Positions 1-12,356 of a DNA stretch of 64,000 nucleotides are shown here, piece by piece (the stretch's first letter is position 1; each line of letters starts with the position of its first letter). The notes below the pieces were generated by a model. That model was not told the DNA's origin. It was given only the letters and a program-made list of their open reading frames with translations, and searched no databases. This DNA is from Salvator merianae (lineage: Eukaryota > Chordata > Lepidosauria > Squamata > Teiidae). The stretch lies in contig QVOM02000053.1 in NCBI GenBank assembly GCA_003586115.2, positions 7,824,165-7,888,164 on the forward strand, given 5' to 3'. Both the position numbers and the translations under genes were made by a program.

Positions 1-99
1 GGTGGCCAAGAAAAGACAAAGTCCTGCGTTTCAGCTGTGGAGGCGTTTGATCATTGGGTAGCGTGCGGTCTGATAATCGCTACCACTTGGAACAAGCTC

Positions 100-787
100 A
101 AGTTGGCAAGCGTCATTGTGCTTCTTGAGAAATCTATGGTGAGACCACACATGGAATATTGTGTACAGTTCTGGTTACCTCACCTCAGAGATGATATTAT
201 AGAACTGGAAAAGATGCAGAAAAGGGCAACTAGAATGGTCAAGGGGCTGGAACACCTTCCGTACAAAACTCAGGCTGCAACATCTTGGCCTCTTCAGCTT
301 TGAAAGATGGAGTTTAAGAGGAGACCTGATTGAAGTATATAAAATCATGCACGGTATGGAAAAGATGGATAGAGAAAAATTATTTTCTCTATTGCCCACA
401 GCTAGAACCAGGGGCACTCTATGAAGCTGTCAAGGGGACATATTTTTTCATCCAGACGGTCATTGGTGTATAAAATTTAATACTGGAAGAGATGGTGACA
501 GCAGTCAGGCTGCATAGCTTCAAGAATGAATTGGACAGATTCATAGAGGTCAGGTGTATCAGTGGCTACTAGAATGGATGTCTAGGTACAACCATCAGGT
601 TGGAGAGATAGGCAGGATGCCTCTCAAGGCCATTTGCAGGGAGCTGAGAGCAGGTGAAGGTTTTGCCTTCTTATTCTGCCTGAGAATGCCCAGAAGCAAT
701 TGGTGGGCCACTGTGTGAAACAAGATGCTGGACTAGATGGGCTGTGGCCTGATCCAGCAAGGCTCCTCTTACGTTCTTATGTTCTTA
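100..787 (+). mobile_element. CR1-like LINE, 3' portion
   Basis: The start translates as VRPHMEYCVQFW and LEKMQKRATRMVKGLEHLPY, typical of the C-terminal part of the CR1 reverse transcriptase ORF. It then breaks into frameshifts and stops. The 3' end reads TGCTGGACTAGATGGGCTGT and ends TTCTTATGTTCTTA, the usual reptile CR1 terminus. It is an old, dead, 5'-truncated copy upstream of the first visible SDR exon. Confidence 0.85.
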
Positions 788-1056
788 GTAGTACAAGTCC
801 TGCCTGGCAGGAAGACTCTGTGCGCACTCACACGTTCACACATGCAGAGAGAGGCACATGTGTCAGCTAGCTGATCACCTGAGTGGGTATCTTTTGTGAA
901 GACGCAGATTTGTACAATTGCAAAGGTTCAAGAGGGGAACTCAAAAAAAGATGGAGGTGGAGATTTTCCAATGTAACCTCATCCCATATCAAAAGTATTT
1001 CAAATTCAGGACACTCATTTTTGGTGGGTTTTTTTTTTTCTGTTTTATCTTTTTAG

Positions 1057-1108
1057 GAATTGAAGCAGTTGGCTGCCAAACACAAGGGAGTGGAGATCAT
1101 TCCTTTGG
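1057..1108 (+). CDS. C-factor-like SDR, exon 2 (first visible)
   Basis: The acceptor is the T-run followed by TTTTAG, and the donor is G/GTATGT. It encodes ELKQLAAKHKGVEIIPL and ends in phase 1. The junction with the next exon restores the Asp of the PLDA segment, which follows beta-strand 3 in this family. Confidence 0.8.
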
Positions 1109-2556
1109 GTATGTGCTCATCCCTGTACCCCATTCCTTCTTCTCATATACTTGGAGACCAAAGCTAAGATTTATCAGTAGTAGCCCACTTGGAATTGGAC
1201 CCTGAAGTCCACACAAGAGCCCCCACTCAGGGTTGTTGGGCTTTTTCGAACTCTGAAATGTGTGACAAATCCCTGTTTGGGCAGCCATGGAATGCAATGA
1301 ATCAAAGGGGATCTGTCACACATTTCAGACTTCATAAAAACCCAGATGGACCTGCCCTTTGCCCTTTGAAGCCACTGGACCTATAGGGTATTTCCCCAGG
1401 CATTGGCCAATGCTGCAAGGACACAGAGCATTGCAAGCTCCATATCCCATTTTTATTAAAGTGGCTCAGAGCGACGAGATCCTACTGCGTCCTGTTTTAA
1501 CACCTACATGCTGAAGACATTGGCAGGGTAGGGGGAAAACTTTCCAAAAACTACAACAGTCCTAAAAACTTATGTGAAGAAACCATGAATAATAAATACC
1601 AGAACAGAGAAAGGCTTCTAATGTATCATTAAAAATATTATAAATAAACTCAAACTTATAAGAAAAGTAAATAGTGTAGATCTGCATGTGTAGCAAGAAT
1701 TGAATTGTATATTCAACAGTGCCTCTGTAGTCATGGACAAAAAAACACTCCTCCAAATGTCCGTGGTTGTAAGTGACACAGCCCAAACCAGAAGACTGTG
1801 AATTTATATCTATATAACTTGAAATAATGATCACCCACCAGGCCCCAAGGGTGTGAAAGCAGCCCCATGACCACAGAGATGGACTGTTGGATGTGAAGGT
1901 GTCTTTTGGAGTAGCGATCATGGCACCTGCCCACAGGAGAGGGCAGAGAGACAAAAGGGTGGGTATAAGACGGTGACAAGGGATGGCTGGAAGACAGAAG
2001 AAGCTGGGCAAAGGGCTAGCTGAGATTATGGCAACCGAGTGAACAGAAGGAGGGAAGAGAGACAGAGAAGATATGTGTTGAGTCCCATTGCCTGCTAAGA
2101 GATGAAAGACTGACTACTCTATCCCTCTTCCAGGAGCACTTCAAGAGTACAATTGACTGTTGTAAACAGGGCATAAATAATTTGCAAATAGGTCAGATAG
2201 AGAGAGCAGTGGGTGGTTTAGCAACTTGGTAAGCAAGCAGCACGATCCCTTGTAAAATTCCCCTTTTGCCTGTGTTCCAAATGTCTGGGTATGCTTCATT
2301 CGGGTTAGGTTTCATCTCACATACCAAATTCAAGCCTGTCACACACTTTCTGGCTGTCCATGCAGCCTAAGGAAACCCATTCCAGCTCTGCTTGGAATCT
2401 GACTCCAGTTGATGGAGGACCATGAACATGCTGAAGGCCGGGAATCAAAAACAATGGATGTAGATGTGGGTAAGTCTCAACATTCCCCCACACCCCACTG
2501 GATATTGACAATGCTTATGTGTGCCGCCACCACTCACAGACACACACACACACACA

Positions 2557-2596
<40 letters not shown>

Positions 2597-5500
2597 CTTG
2601 TGCTGGTGAGGCACAAGGACATGTCCTGGACCATTTTCATCAATTTTACTATCTCCTTCTTTCTAATGTAGATGCATCCAAGAGCTCCAGCATTAGGAAT
2701 GCTGCCGCCCGAGTTACAGAACAGCTGAAAGGAACAGGGTTGAACTTGTTGATAAACAATGCTGCAATTTTGAGGCCTAATGCTACTTTGGACTCCGAGA
2801 CAGCAGAGGACATGGCTGAGGTGTACAGGACCAATGTGATTGGACCCATGGAAGTGAGCCAGGTAGACCTCCTGTAATGTTGCAGAGCTTTTGAGTTGTG
2901 GAGGTTGAACGATAGTTGAATGGCAATGTTTTGCAGTGACTCGGGGTGAAACAAGTGCCCGAAAAGCAGAGGATTGCACATTCCTCTGGGGAAGAAGGTA
3001 ATGCCAAATAATTTCTGTATCTGCGATCATCACCTCCTGGCTCCTGCCAGGCAGAACTTGATGGTTCCTCGAAAGGGCAACAACAAAAGGTCTGTCTCCC
3101 TTCCTGGCCTGTGTACAGAACAAAGAAATTTAATATATCAGTTCTTTGTGATTATGAAGGAGAAGTGATGGGGAAGGTTCCTTCTAAGACTGTAGGACCT
3201 ATAACCTCACCCATAATGTTTTTTTCCCCCAATTCTGAATGGAACTATTCATGGTACTTAAAGATCATAGGACTTGTAACCTCCTCCTTCCATAAATGTA
3301 TCATTGCTTGAAATTTTGAAGAAACGTCGACTCTCCTCCAACAGGTGACAGTCCTTGGTTTTCCTTTCTTTCTCTCCAGGCATTTCTCCCTTTGCTGAAG
3401 AGAGCATCTCAAGCGAGCTCTGAGAAAGGAATGAGCTGCAGCAGAGCAGCCATTATCAATGTTTCGAGTGAAGGTGGATCCATAAAGAACATTCTTGAAT
3501 GGCGAATGGCACATATTGTCTCTTATCGTTGCAGCAAGGTATGGAGACACTGTGTTGCAAAAGGTGAAAGGATGAGGTAATATGGGAGCTTAAAAGCCCT
3601 CTTTGTTGGTGCCTGGCCACTTTGCCATGGCACTCTGGTCAGGATTTTCTGCCTTGAAGCTGAGTACTACCTGTGCTGCTCTGCCATTCACTGCGCATGG
3701 ATCGGAATGGAAATGACCCAGCAAGGATTCCATATTTGCTCCACCTCTTCCCCATGGGAGAGAAGGCAGCAGAAATCGTGCTGCCTTATGAGGATGCTGT
3801 CTCTCATTGGATATCTGTTCAATTGGCAAACAGAGGGGAGGGGCTAAAAGGAGCCGAGAAATGTCCATTGTATTGTCTTCCTCTCTTTCCCCTTCCAGTC
3901 ACTGGAATGGACTGGAGAAGCTGCAGACACATATGGACATATTTGAAGGAGATAGGAAAAGAGGGACGCAGGACCCAACACTGCCACTTTAGCATACGGT
4001 TGAACAAGACCCCCTCCCTTTTATTCATATGCGCTAGCACTGGGATAGTGGGGGTCAGAAGGCAAGCCAAGATTTGTTCAAGAAAGCATATATCGTTCTG
4101 TGAAGTGAGGGCATGGCGGAAACATACAATATCTTTTTCAGTCAAGATGGACTCTCAAATAAATGCTCTCTTTGGGGTTCTGTGCATTATAGAAGCAAAC
4201 CATTAAAAAAATATATGCACAAGGCAACAGATAGTATAAACAGCATTCCCAGCATCCATAATTGCCATATTTTTTACTTGCTGCCTCCAAATGGATATGA
4301 GACGTATCGCTTACTTCTTTGCATATCCCTCACCTGCTACCCCCTAGGCTGCTCTGAACATGTTGACACGCTGCCAGTCCTTGGCCTATGCCGAAGACAA
4401 GATCCTCTGCATTGCATTGCACCCTGGGTGGGTGCAGACAGACATGGCAAGTACGCTGGTGAGTTTTTTGTAAGCACCATCGGCTTTTCCTGTTTACGTG
4501 AATGGTCACCCAAATGTAGATATCAATGGATAATTATTTATTTAGATTTCAAATCTATAATGACATTTCCCATCATTTTTTAAAAAAAAGAAAACCGGCC
4601 TGATTCAGTTGCAAAAGAATATCCTGGCCACAGTTCAGCATGATGTTATGCAGGCTCAGACCTTTTTTTAAAAGGTGTCTGCCACGAACATATAAAGCCC
4701 TAAATGGCTTGGGCCTGAAATATCTGATGTAGTCCCTTCTTCCATAGAGGCTTATCAACTAAGATCAGCATAGGGAGATTCTTTCTCACTCCCTCATCTT
4801 CAATTGTATGAGTTATGGCAGCTCAAGGCAATGCCTTCTCCCTAGTGGGCTGCAATTTACAGAACTGTCTTCCTCTAGAGGCTCACCAGGAAACAACGTT
4901 GTGTATGCTTTGACACCTGATGAAGATGTACTCTTCTTCACTTAAGCATTTGAATGTTAGTTTCTTTTCCACCATTCTGGTGATGTACTTTTTAGTTTTA
5001 CAATTTTGGCTGATGTAGATTTCTTTTAAACTGCCCTGAGACTGTCAGGTATGGGGTAGAATGGAATAGAAACAAAGAAACAAACAAGGTGAGTGTTCAT
5101 TCTTAGATCAAGCAATTCCTTGTGAGGGGACTGAGAAAATGCATTGCTCTTTCCTCTAAAGAGATCAAAGCAGCTGCTTTTGGTTTTCTCACAGCTCATA
5201 GTGGTCAGAATCCCAGCCTAACCTGCATCCTCGGAAGCAAAAAAAAAGGAAAAACCTAGTTTGAGGATAGCTTCAGAAGATGCAGAACTGAAGATTCAGG
5301 TTGAAGTGATTCCCCCTAAACCCTCTGCCTTTACTGTGCTGCTAGGAGTGGCACTACAGAAGGTCAGAGCAAATTTCCAGTTCCCCAGCAGGGTGACCGC
5401 AGACCGCCAGGAAAAATCGCCAGCCGACCGTGCCGAAATCGCCAAAATGGCAGCCAATCCCCAGAACATTTAAGGACACAGTTACACCTAAGTTTTCATC

Positions 5501-5941
5501 CAGCTTTCTGAGTGAGAAAATGCATCACAGCAAACTGTTTTCCTTTCACATTATCTCACCTACAAAATTCATCTTTCAGTTAGATAATGTGGAAATAAAA
5601 TGCCTAGTCTTTTTGCTCATGCATTCTCTCACTCTGAAAGTGATTGGATGCGGATTAAAACTGAGGTGTAGCTGGGCCCTAAGCCTCTTCCAAAGCCAAC
5701 TATTCTGATGCCACTGATTTATTCCTCTCAGGCAGCCCCCTAAAAGGAAAAATCTTGCCTTTTTGCTTAAATCCAGCAGCAGATAATCATTTTTTATGAT
5801 TCCCTTTTGTCTTTCCAGCCAGAACAGGCTCCTCTTACTCTGGATTATAGCATACAAAGCATTCTGAACACCCTTCCAAATCTGTCAGAGAAACACACTG
5901 GTACCTTTGTGAACTGGGAGGGGGAAACCCTTCCCTGGTAA
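1057..5941 (+). CDS. C-factor-like short-chain dehydrogenase/reductase (5' partial)
   Basis: This is the 3' part of a classical SDR-fold oxidoreductase of the C-factor/sniffer carbonyl reductase group, which uses NAD(P)H in the cytosol. Five exons join in phase: 1057-1108, 2672-2862, 3380-3538, 4348-4458 and 5819-5941, giving about 211 residues. Visible motifs are LLINNAAI (the NNAG-type structural motif), INVSS with the catalytic serine, YRCSK with the catalytic Tyr-x-x-x-Lys (split by an intron after K) and HPGWVQTDM (the PG motif). The C-terminus, NWEGETLPW then stop, is typical of the family. The usual length is about 250 residues, so about 45 N-terminal residues with the TGxxxGIG cofactor loop are missing. 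I found no such exon in bases 1-1056, so exon 1 probably lies upstream of the window. All visible exons are open with good splice sites, which argues for a working gene. The substrate is not known. Confidence 0.87.
2537..2593 (+). repeat. (CA)n microsatellite
   Basis: About 28 CA dinucleotides with two CAGACA interruptions, in the SDR intron 79 bases before exon 3. Confidence 0.97.
2672..2862 (+). CDS. C-factor-like SDR, exon 3
   Basis: The exon runs from acceptor CTAATGTAG to donor CAG/GTAGAC and holds 63 whole codons after a two-base carry-over. It contains the LLINNAAI motif and the TNVIGPMEVSQ helix. It lies just after a CA microsatellite. Confidence 0.88.
3380..3538 (+). CDS. C-factor-like SDR, exon 4
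   Basis: It has acceptor TTTCTCTCCAG, 53 codons and donor AAG/GTATGG. It begins AFLPLLKRA, holds INVSS (catalytic Ser) and ends with the catalytic YRCSK. Confidence 0.9.
4348..4458 (+). CDS. C-factor-like SDR, exon 5
   Basis: It has acceptor CCCCCTAG, 37 codons and donor CTG/GTGAGT. It continues the active-site helix as AALNMLTRC and includes HPGWVQTDM, the proline-glycine motif after beta-strand 6 that contacts the cofactor. Confidence 0.9.
4600..5087 (+). mobile_element. L2-like LINE 3' fragment
   Basis: It contains TAAAGCCCTAAATGGCTTGG, the L2-type C-terminal coding remnant. It ends with the common L2 3' tail (CTGCCCTGAGACTGTCAGGT, then GGGTAGAATGGAATAGAAA). It lies in the SDR intron after exon 5. 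Several more copies of this tail occur in the window. Confidence 0.65.
5474..5680. mobile_element. MITE family C, full copy
   Basis: Long imperfect terminal inverted repeats pair CAGTTACACCTAAGTTTTCA on the left with a right arm ending GGATTAAAACTGAGGTGTAG CTGGGCCC. The interior carries a second inverted pair around CTGAGTGAGAAAATGCAT and ATGCATTCTCTCACTC. There is no coding capacity. Related copies lie at about 21490-22030, 50136-50313 and 52238-52343. Confidence 0.7.
5819..5941 (+). CDS. C-factor-like SDR, last coding exon
   Basis: The acceptor is GTCTTTCCAG; 40 codons and a TAA stop follow. It encodes APLTLDYSIQSIL through NWEGETLPW, the family's C-terminal cap. A MITE (5474-5680) sits in the intron about 140 bp upstream. 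Confidence 0.9.
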   Translation, partial: PEQAPLTLDYSIQSILNTLPNLSEKHTGTFVNWEGETLPW

Positions 5942-6054
5942 AATGCCTGACGGCTTACTTCTTTATTCTGAAGGAGGAACCTAACAGCACAGGCCATGGA
6001 AACATTTGTGACTGGATAAGGTTTGACTTCGACGGATGTACCGTGTTCCCAGAA

Positions 6055-6060
6055 AATAAA
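6055..6060 (+). terminator. Poly(A) signal AATAAA of the SDR gene
   Basis: A perfect AATAAA lies 114 bases after the SDR stop codon, which implies a short 3' UTR. It is the first hexamer downstream. The cleavage site cannot be read directly. Confidence 0.6.
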
Positions 6061-6612
6061 TGTATTGCACCAGGTTTGCCTGAGTATCCCACTTTCTTCC
6101 TCCTGCCCTGTGGCAGAGAATGAGAGCCTTCAAAATTGTCAGGGGCGACCGGCAGAAATGAGGAAGGGGCTGCCAAATCCCAAGACACCCACTCACTTGA
6201 CTGACTTTACAGACATTTTTTTAATTCTTGTTTTCTTGTGGATCTGTGTAATGATTAAAAAGAAAGTCCCGTGAGCTCATGGGCAGCAGGGAACTTTGCG
6301 GCTCTTAGCGGGGATGTGCCAACCAAGCTCCTGGGCATGTGTTACCCATTTTCGGGTGTTTATGTAGACTAATGAAAACGAATTTCTTCCAATTCTGCAG
6401 TACTTTGTTTCATATCGGACTCACCTGTACCTTTTTACCCTAACCCTACATCTCAGAAGTGCAGCGCAGGGCACATTGGAGCTTGGAAAGACCCTGTATG
6501 CACTTGCTACTGGCACCCACATGATGTCAACAGAGAGCTGTCTTTGGCCAGCATTTTCAAGCTGACTGTATGTCTTTCTACTGTTTCCTTCGCATTTTCA
6601 CCTCTACTTATG

Positions 6613-6800
6613 CCTTTCCCCTGTCCCTTAGCATTTAGACATTTGTCCAGGGCATTTTGAAGGGGGCTTTATGGATTTCCCCGTATCCCTTAGCATTTAG
6701 GCCTCTGCCCAGGGCATTTTGAGAGGGACCATCTGCTTTTGCCCTCTTCCCTTATAATTTTGGTATTTGTCCAGGGCAGTTTTGGAGGGGGCTTCATGCC
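6613..6800 (+). repeat. Three-unit minisatellite, about 62-bp unit
   Basis: Three imperfect direct copies start near 6613, 6675 and 6737. Each has a TTTCCC start, TCCCTTA-CATTT, TGTCCAGGGCATTTTG or a close variant, and a GGGGGCTT-type end. The third copy is the most diverged. It lies in intergenic DNA downstream of the SDR gene. Confidence 0.8.
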
Positions 6801-9640
6801 TTTTCCCTCCTGCTTTTGGCTGTCTTAGAAAATGTATTTTCCCCAAGTACATGGTCCATGTGATTCAGCGACTAGAGAAGCATCAGTGGCACATGCATTA
6901 TATATCCTTATTTGCCCAGTTGCTTGGCAGGAATGAAATGTGTTCTTCAGCAAATGTGCTTCCTTCTGTTTCTGTTAAGGTTGTCAGGTTTATACTTATT
7001 GCCGTAAAACTAAGAGCTTAAATTATGCAAGCGGTGTTTGACTGTAGTTTGATAGACTGTATGCTTTACTTCTCTGGTTTCCAACATATTTTGTAATCGA
7101 TTCCACCTTGGATTTCAAACTGATTGGCCAAAGGCCATAATAAAGACTGGATTGTATTTTAGGGTTTAAGTGAAAAGAAGTTGACACACCAGGTACCTTC
7201 AGAGAAAGAAATTTCAGTGGCATAAAAACATGAACAAATCTGGAATAAAAACCACTTTAGTTTCTTCCCAGTGCTTGAAAAGCATTTATTCTCTTTGTTA
7301 GGAACAAATAAATTGCAAATAACGGTTATTAATGGACTGGGGATGAAGATATATTCAGCCTTAGAGATCTGTTCCCTTTTGGTTTTAATTCAGCTTGCCT
7401 CAGGGAATCCATTCTTACAAGTAATACTATGAAACCAAAGGCGTGAACTTTTTCTGCAATCTAGTAGTGATCTTCTGATAGCACTGAAGAAGGCTTTGCG
7501 TCATCTTTCACTCACAATGAGCTGTACACCTGCCAAGTTGCTGTTTTGTAAGTAATTTTGTTTCAGGTGGCATGCAAAGGAACTTGCTGTATCAGTAAAA
7601 CCTGAAAATCACACTTTCCTGATATGCCTGGAGAGCAGCCAAACTAAAAAGTCTATAGGAGGATCTGAGTTAAAAAAAAAAAAAAAAGTGATTCAGACTT
7701 ACTCAAGGCATTCAGCAGAGTCATGATTCCGTGGAGTTCAAAGGTTAACAGCTCATCCTCCCAGGCAGTTTTGCACATACTGTTTGGGCTCTACTTCAGA
7801 TGATGCCGACATACCCATAAGGGTAAATGGAAAGTTTTATCTATCCTGTTAGCCTTTACTCCCTGCATTCTGACTTTATTCACCTATGTAGGTGATTGTG
7901 TCATGCTTATGAATGAATGTGCCTGAATTGGATCTGATTCCCTGGATAACATAAGCACTTATCTGTACTGCCAAGAACAGAATGAGCTTGTCAGTTACAA
8001 GGTGGTTAGGAGACCTGAAATTTAGCAACTAAATTTAGTAACTAAGACATCTCCAACAGATTTGAGGAAAATGGATATTGCCTAGCTGGTATTGCTCTAC
8101 TGCTAGAAAACACCAGGTTGCAGAACTGGGAAGGAGAAGGGATGTTTTGCAGTTTCCCTCACATTACTGCAGCTTTCCACAGTTTCTCAGCTCTGTTTTA
8201 AAGAATCCTCAAACCTGCAGAGCAGCCTGAAAGATAAGCAGTTGAGATCCCACTGTTTTATATCTCAGCTGAAGCTTAAAATAATCTTCAGTTTATCTAT
8301 AGTTGCAATGGGAAATTTGAAACAACCTTCTGTTGTGTGCAGTCGAGTAATTGAATTGACTTCTCAGACATACCTTTTCAATATTACTGTCCTCCACTGT
8401 CTCTTGGAGGTTTGTCCAAGCTCATGTCCGTTGCTTCCAAGATACTATCCATCTCATTCTCTTCCAACCCTTATCTGCTTGCCTTCAGTCTTTCCCAGGA
8501 TCAGGATCTTCTCACTATGTGGTCAATGACCTTCAGCATCAGTATTTGTCCTTCCAATGAACAGGGTTGATCTAGAGTGAAACCACCTCTTACCTTAAAC
8601 TGGAAATTTACCTCAGGAATGTAATAAATAGATTTCAAAAAAGTTTGGTCATAGATATTATGGTCAGAAAAAACTCCCCATTGCTTCACCTTGCAACATT
8701 TTTAAAAAGTCCATTTATTTATTAACGAACAAGCCAAATGTTAACTATTACAGACAAGTAACAAGCTTTCTTCCTTCAGGAATAACAAGTAAAAGGGTGT
8801 ATTCCAGAATATATTAGAGGTCACAGTTTTGCTTTGGACTTGGCTGTAATAATACTTGGCCATGATATTACGCAATGTCCGTAGAGGCATATTTTTAAAA
8901 CCAGTTTCTTAGAAACTTGTAGGACAGCAGAGAGTCTTGTGTCATCGCTCTGTATGCTATGATCATGAGTTTAGTCAAATTTTTGCTTTTAGCATTAACA
9001 TTTTTGAACAATGAAAGCAAACATAGTTCCAGAGATAATGACACTCATTCTTTCAAGATATCAGTTATTGTATTTAGTATAATTTGCTTTTTCACGGATC
9101 CACCAGAAATGTAGATAAGTTCTCTTCCGACCACAACCCCACCAGCAGGTGGAATTTACAGACCCACTTGTATATGCCAGTGTGGCTACTGTGACTGTGG
9201 TTCCTGATAAAACATTTCTTGATTTTCTTATTTCTACCAAGCAGACTTGGATTTTTTTTTTCTTGCATCCTTGTATATCTGCAGATTTCACCATGTATGC
9301 ATACAAAACACCTACCTGCACTCCAAAGGTTATGCTGTAAACATCTAAAGCAATCAAAGCCTTGTGACATGTTAAACTGACTCAGTTGTCATTGTGTCAG
9401 CATTTGTCAGCTGAAGGTCTTTAGAACATGAAGCTTGAAACACAGTATGTTCTCCTAGCAGCCAAGATTGTTGGCAAAATATTTGGTCATTAGTGCATGA
9501 CCTAAAACCTTTGAGGTAAAGATGTTTGATTCATTAGAAATTCTAGCTGATAGTAGTCCTGCCAGGGTGGGTGGGAGAGAGATTCAATGGATTATATTTT
9601 TAAATATGTTTTAGTAATGGTCTTATCATGTGTTGCGGCC
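6801..9640. other. Intergenic stretch without recognised features
   Basis: This AT-rich sequence separates the converging SDR and RHPN2 genes. Open frames are all under 100 codons and lack family motifs. An A-run lies near 7673-7688. I found no exon, RNA gene or clear transposon here. Confidence 0.5.
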
Positions 9641-9729
9641 TGCCCTGGAATCTCCAGGTGAAGGATGGGATACAAACGCTATCAATCAACCAACCAACCA
9701 ACCAACCAACCAACCAACCAACCAACCAA
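9641..9729 (+). repeat. L2-like tail ending in (AACC)n microsatellite
   Basis: CTGCCCTGGAATCTCCAGGT and GGATGGGATACAAACG match the L2-type 3' tail seen elsewhere in the window. They run straight into about eleven AACC units (9682-9729), so the microsatellite probably grew from the element's 3' tail. Confidence 0.7.
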
Positions 9730-11479
9730 GCAATCAATAAAATATGTGTCAGGTTCTCCTCTTTCAGTTGAACTTCCTCGAGATGTGAGCCTTATGGCAT
9801 TCTTTGTTGTGTTCTAAGCAAGGCAAGACTGTGTTAATGACTTTGGTCCTTTGGTGACTCACAAAAAGACACAAAAGAACAAAAATCTCAGTAATTTTAA
9901 ATAGATGTCTTTCCTGCTTAGGTATGCCTCAGCTCCTTGGGTACCTAAACATACACAGGCTTATGTTAGAAGAGGTCACATTAGAGGCTAAGTGGTTGGT
10001 GGGTCACTGGTGGTTTGTGAAAACACAGACCTTATCAGGATCTTTGCTGATTTCATTTTAGGGAGACTTAGGACGTGATCTGGCATCATAAATTTAATCC
10101 GTATTGGAAGAGTACGAGGACTGCATTTGTGTGCTGAACTGGGTGGGGTCTGTATGCGAATAGCAGGCCCTATTCCAGCATATAATCTGGAATAAGGCAA
10201 AGTGAAGAAAATGGCTAGAGGAATAATCATACTGCCTTCATAGCCTTCCAGATAAATGTAGGTGTTACGTCTGGGCTTGTGTTTTCTTTAAAGTAAAATT
10301 CAAGGGTTTGACTTATTTTTTGCTTCTCATTGATTAATGAGAAGAGATGGATTAGGTTTCCAATGTGAGTGTGATCTTCTATCTTCTTCCAGTCTCAGGG
10401 ACAGTAATATAGACTAGGAAGGAGGGGAAATGAACTGAATACTATCTGTTGCTTATTTGAAATATGGAATGGTAATAAGATAGACTAAGACCTTTAATAG
10501 TTATCACATCGAGAACATGCCAAGTTGACTTCACTATACCATACCAAGGCTGGTCTCATTATGATGAGTTGCATTATACTTTAAATTCTACTGATTGTGT
10601 ATGAAATACCCTCCTCCAGTATTCACAATGGTTTCTTTCCAGGACTTCCTTGGAACTTACAGATAGCAGAGAAACTGAAAAGTCAACTTTTTGGCCAAAA
10701 GGTTGATCTAGGGAAGTACCATCTATTAGCACTGACTCAGAGAGATGACTCAAAAATTACAAAGGATAGGACCAAATATACAAGTCAAAAATATACAAAA
10801 TTCACAAGTTTCATGGCATTACCATATGCATGTTTAACTTAGCATACGTAAAATGCCTGCAAATTTATGTCCTTTTATTTAGATGCATACCTGACTGCCT
10901 TGGAAGTACTGAAAGAGAAGGCTTAGGGCCACATATATTGGGCATGTCATTCCTCATTTATTTTTAAATCCTTTCATGTATTGCTTCAAAGCCTATGCCC
11001 AGTTAATTATTATAATGGCAGGCCCATTCTAATAGATTAAGCAAATGTTACCTAGTCAGCCGCAGTAAAGCAAAAATATAATTGTAATTAACAGCAAGAG
11101 CAAGAGCAAGAGCTGTTACTGCTAATGAAGTTAATGTCTTATCTGTTCATCAGTCTAAATCTTTTTTATTAGAATTTGGGAAATGACCACCGACAGGAGG
11201 GTTAGTCAAAGTTAACAGCTGGGCAAAGTAAGAGTAATTTTAATACAACCTGACACCCTTAAGTAAAGCTTTGGAAAAGAAGTGGGTCTGAGAATAGATT
11301 GAACAATGATAAAAAGTAGGGTGCGAAAGCTTGAAAGTAAGGGAGAGGTGGGACAGAAATAATTAAACAAAAGTACTCTTATGTGATACTGTAACATGAA
11401 AATCAGATGGGTGAAAGGGGGAAATTGGACTGGGAGAAAGTATGACTTCTGAGGCCACTTTGATCACCTTTTGCATGCA

Positions 11480-11635
11480 TCTCAAAGGAAACTGAGAGCT
11501 CACTGCTGGGAGCACATGCTTTGCGTGAGGAAGGGGTTCGATTCAGATCTTTGTGTCTCCTCTAAAGTAGGCTAGGCAGCAGATGAGGGTAAAGACTTTT
11601 ATCCTAAGACCCTGTATTGCTTTTGCCAGTTGTAT
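11480..11635 (+). mobile_element. tRNA-derived SINE resembling Sauria SINE
   Basis: The head reads GAGCACATGCTTTGCGTGAG and then GGGGTTCGATTCA, a pol III B-box. The body resembles the Sauria SINE: TAGGCAGCAGATGAGGGTAA AGAC, then CCTAAGACCCTG. The 3' half is lost. Sauria SINEs are lepidosaur elements, so this is the best host clue in the window. Confidence 0.65.
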
Positions 11636-12356
11636 CATGGTTGCTTTCCCCAGCCTCATGCCTCCTGTGCTTTTGAACTAGCCTCAGGTAGCCCATGTCC
11701 TAAACACTTAGGGGCACCAAGTTGGAACACCCTGAAGTAGAAAATATTGGCCAGAGACCAGCCTAAGCTCCTTAGAACTATTTTCCTCACTCCTCACTGT
11801 GTATTGTTAAGTTTCATCTTGACGCTGATTTACTCAGCCTTGAGTCCAATACCTGGCAGCATATTTTTAACTTTTGCTTAAAGTTTATTTTTTTTCAACA
11901 GGTTTGCACTGCTGGTTCTCACAGATGCTGTCAGGTGTGGGATTTTGCTTCCTTTCCAAAGCTGATGGGTGTTAGGAATCCAGCAATTTCTAGACGCTGT
12001 ACTGCATTATGCTATCCGTTCCTGGTCTATCATGTGCCTCAAAATGGCAGTAATTCTATGCCTGACTTGGGCCATGCTTCATAAAAAGTTGTTGGTCCCT
12101 ACCAACAGAAACACACAGCACTAAAAAAACCAAAACCCTAATGCTACTATAAAGGACAGCATAGACAGACCCTAAATTAACGTTGTCTTTTTAGTCAACA
12201 AAATTTCTTATCAGGACTCAAATGGCCAAAATGCAGATTATTTCAAGTTACTTCATTAAAACAAAACATACATTAAAAAATACAGAGTATTACTAATGGT
12301 CAAGCTGTGTTACTGATATTGAAATGAAGACAAGAAAATTCTGTGTGGCTACATAT

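Noticed and set aside
37..303. An 88-codon open frame with protein-like content
   Set aside because: It is the decayed reverse transcriptase C-terminus of a CR1 LINE, not a host gene.
2515..3123. Long minus-strand open frame of about 200 codons
   Set aside because: It is opposite SDR exon 3 and includes the CA microsatellite read as CVCVCV; it has no family motif.
6438..6450. CCCTAACCCTA, a telomere-like word
   Set aside because: It is a single short match in non-repetitive DNA, expected by chance and unlike the array at 63388.
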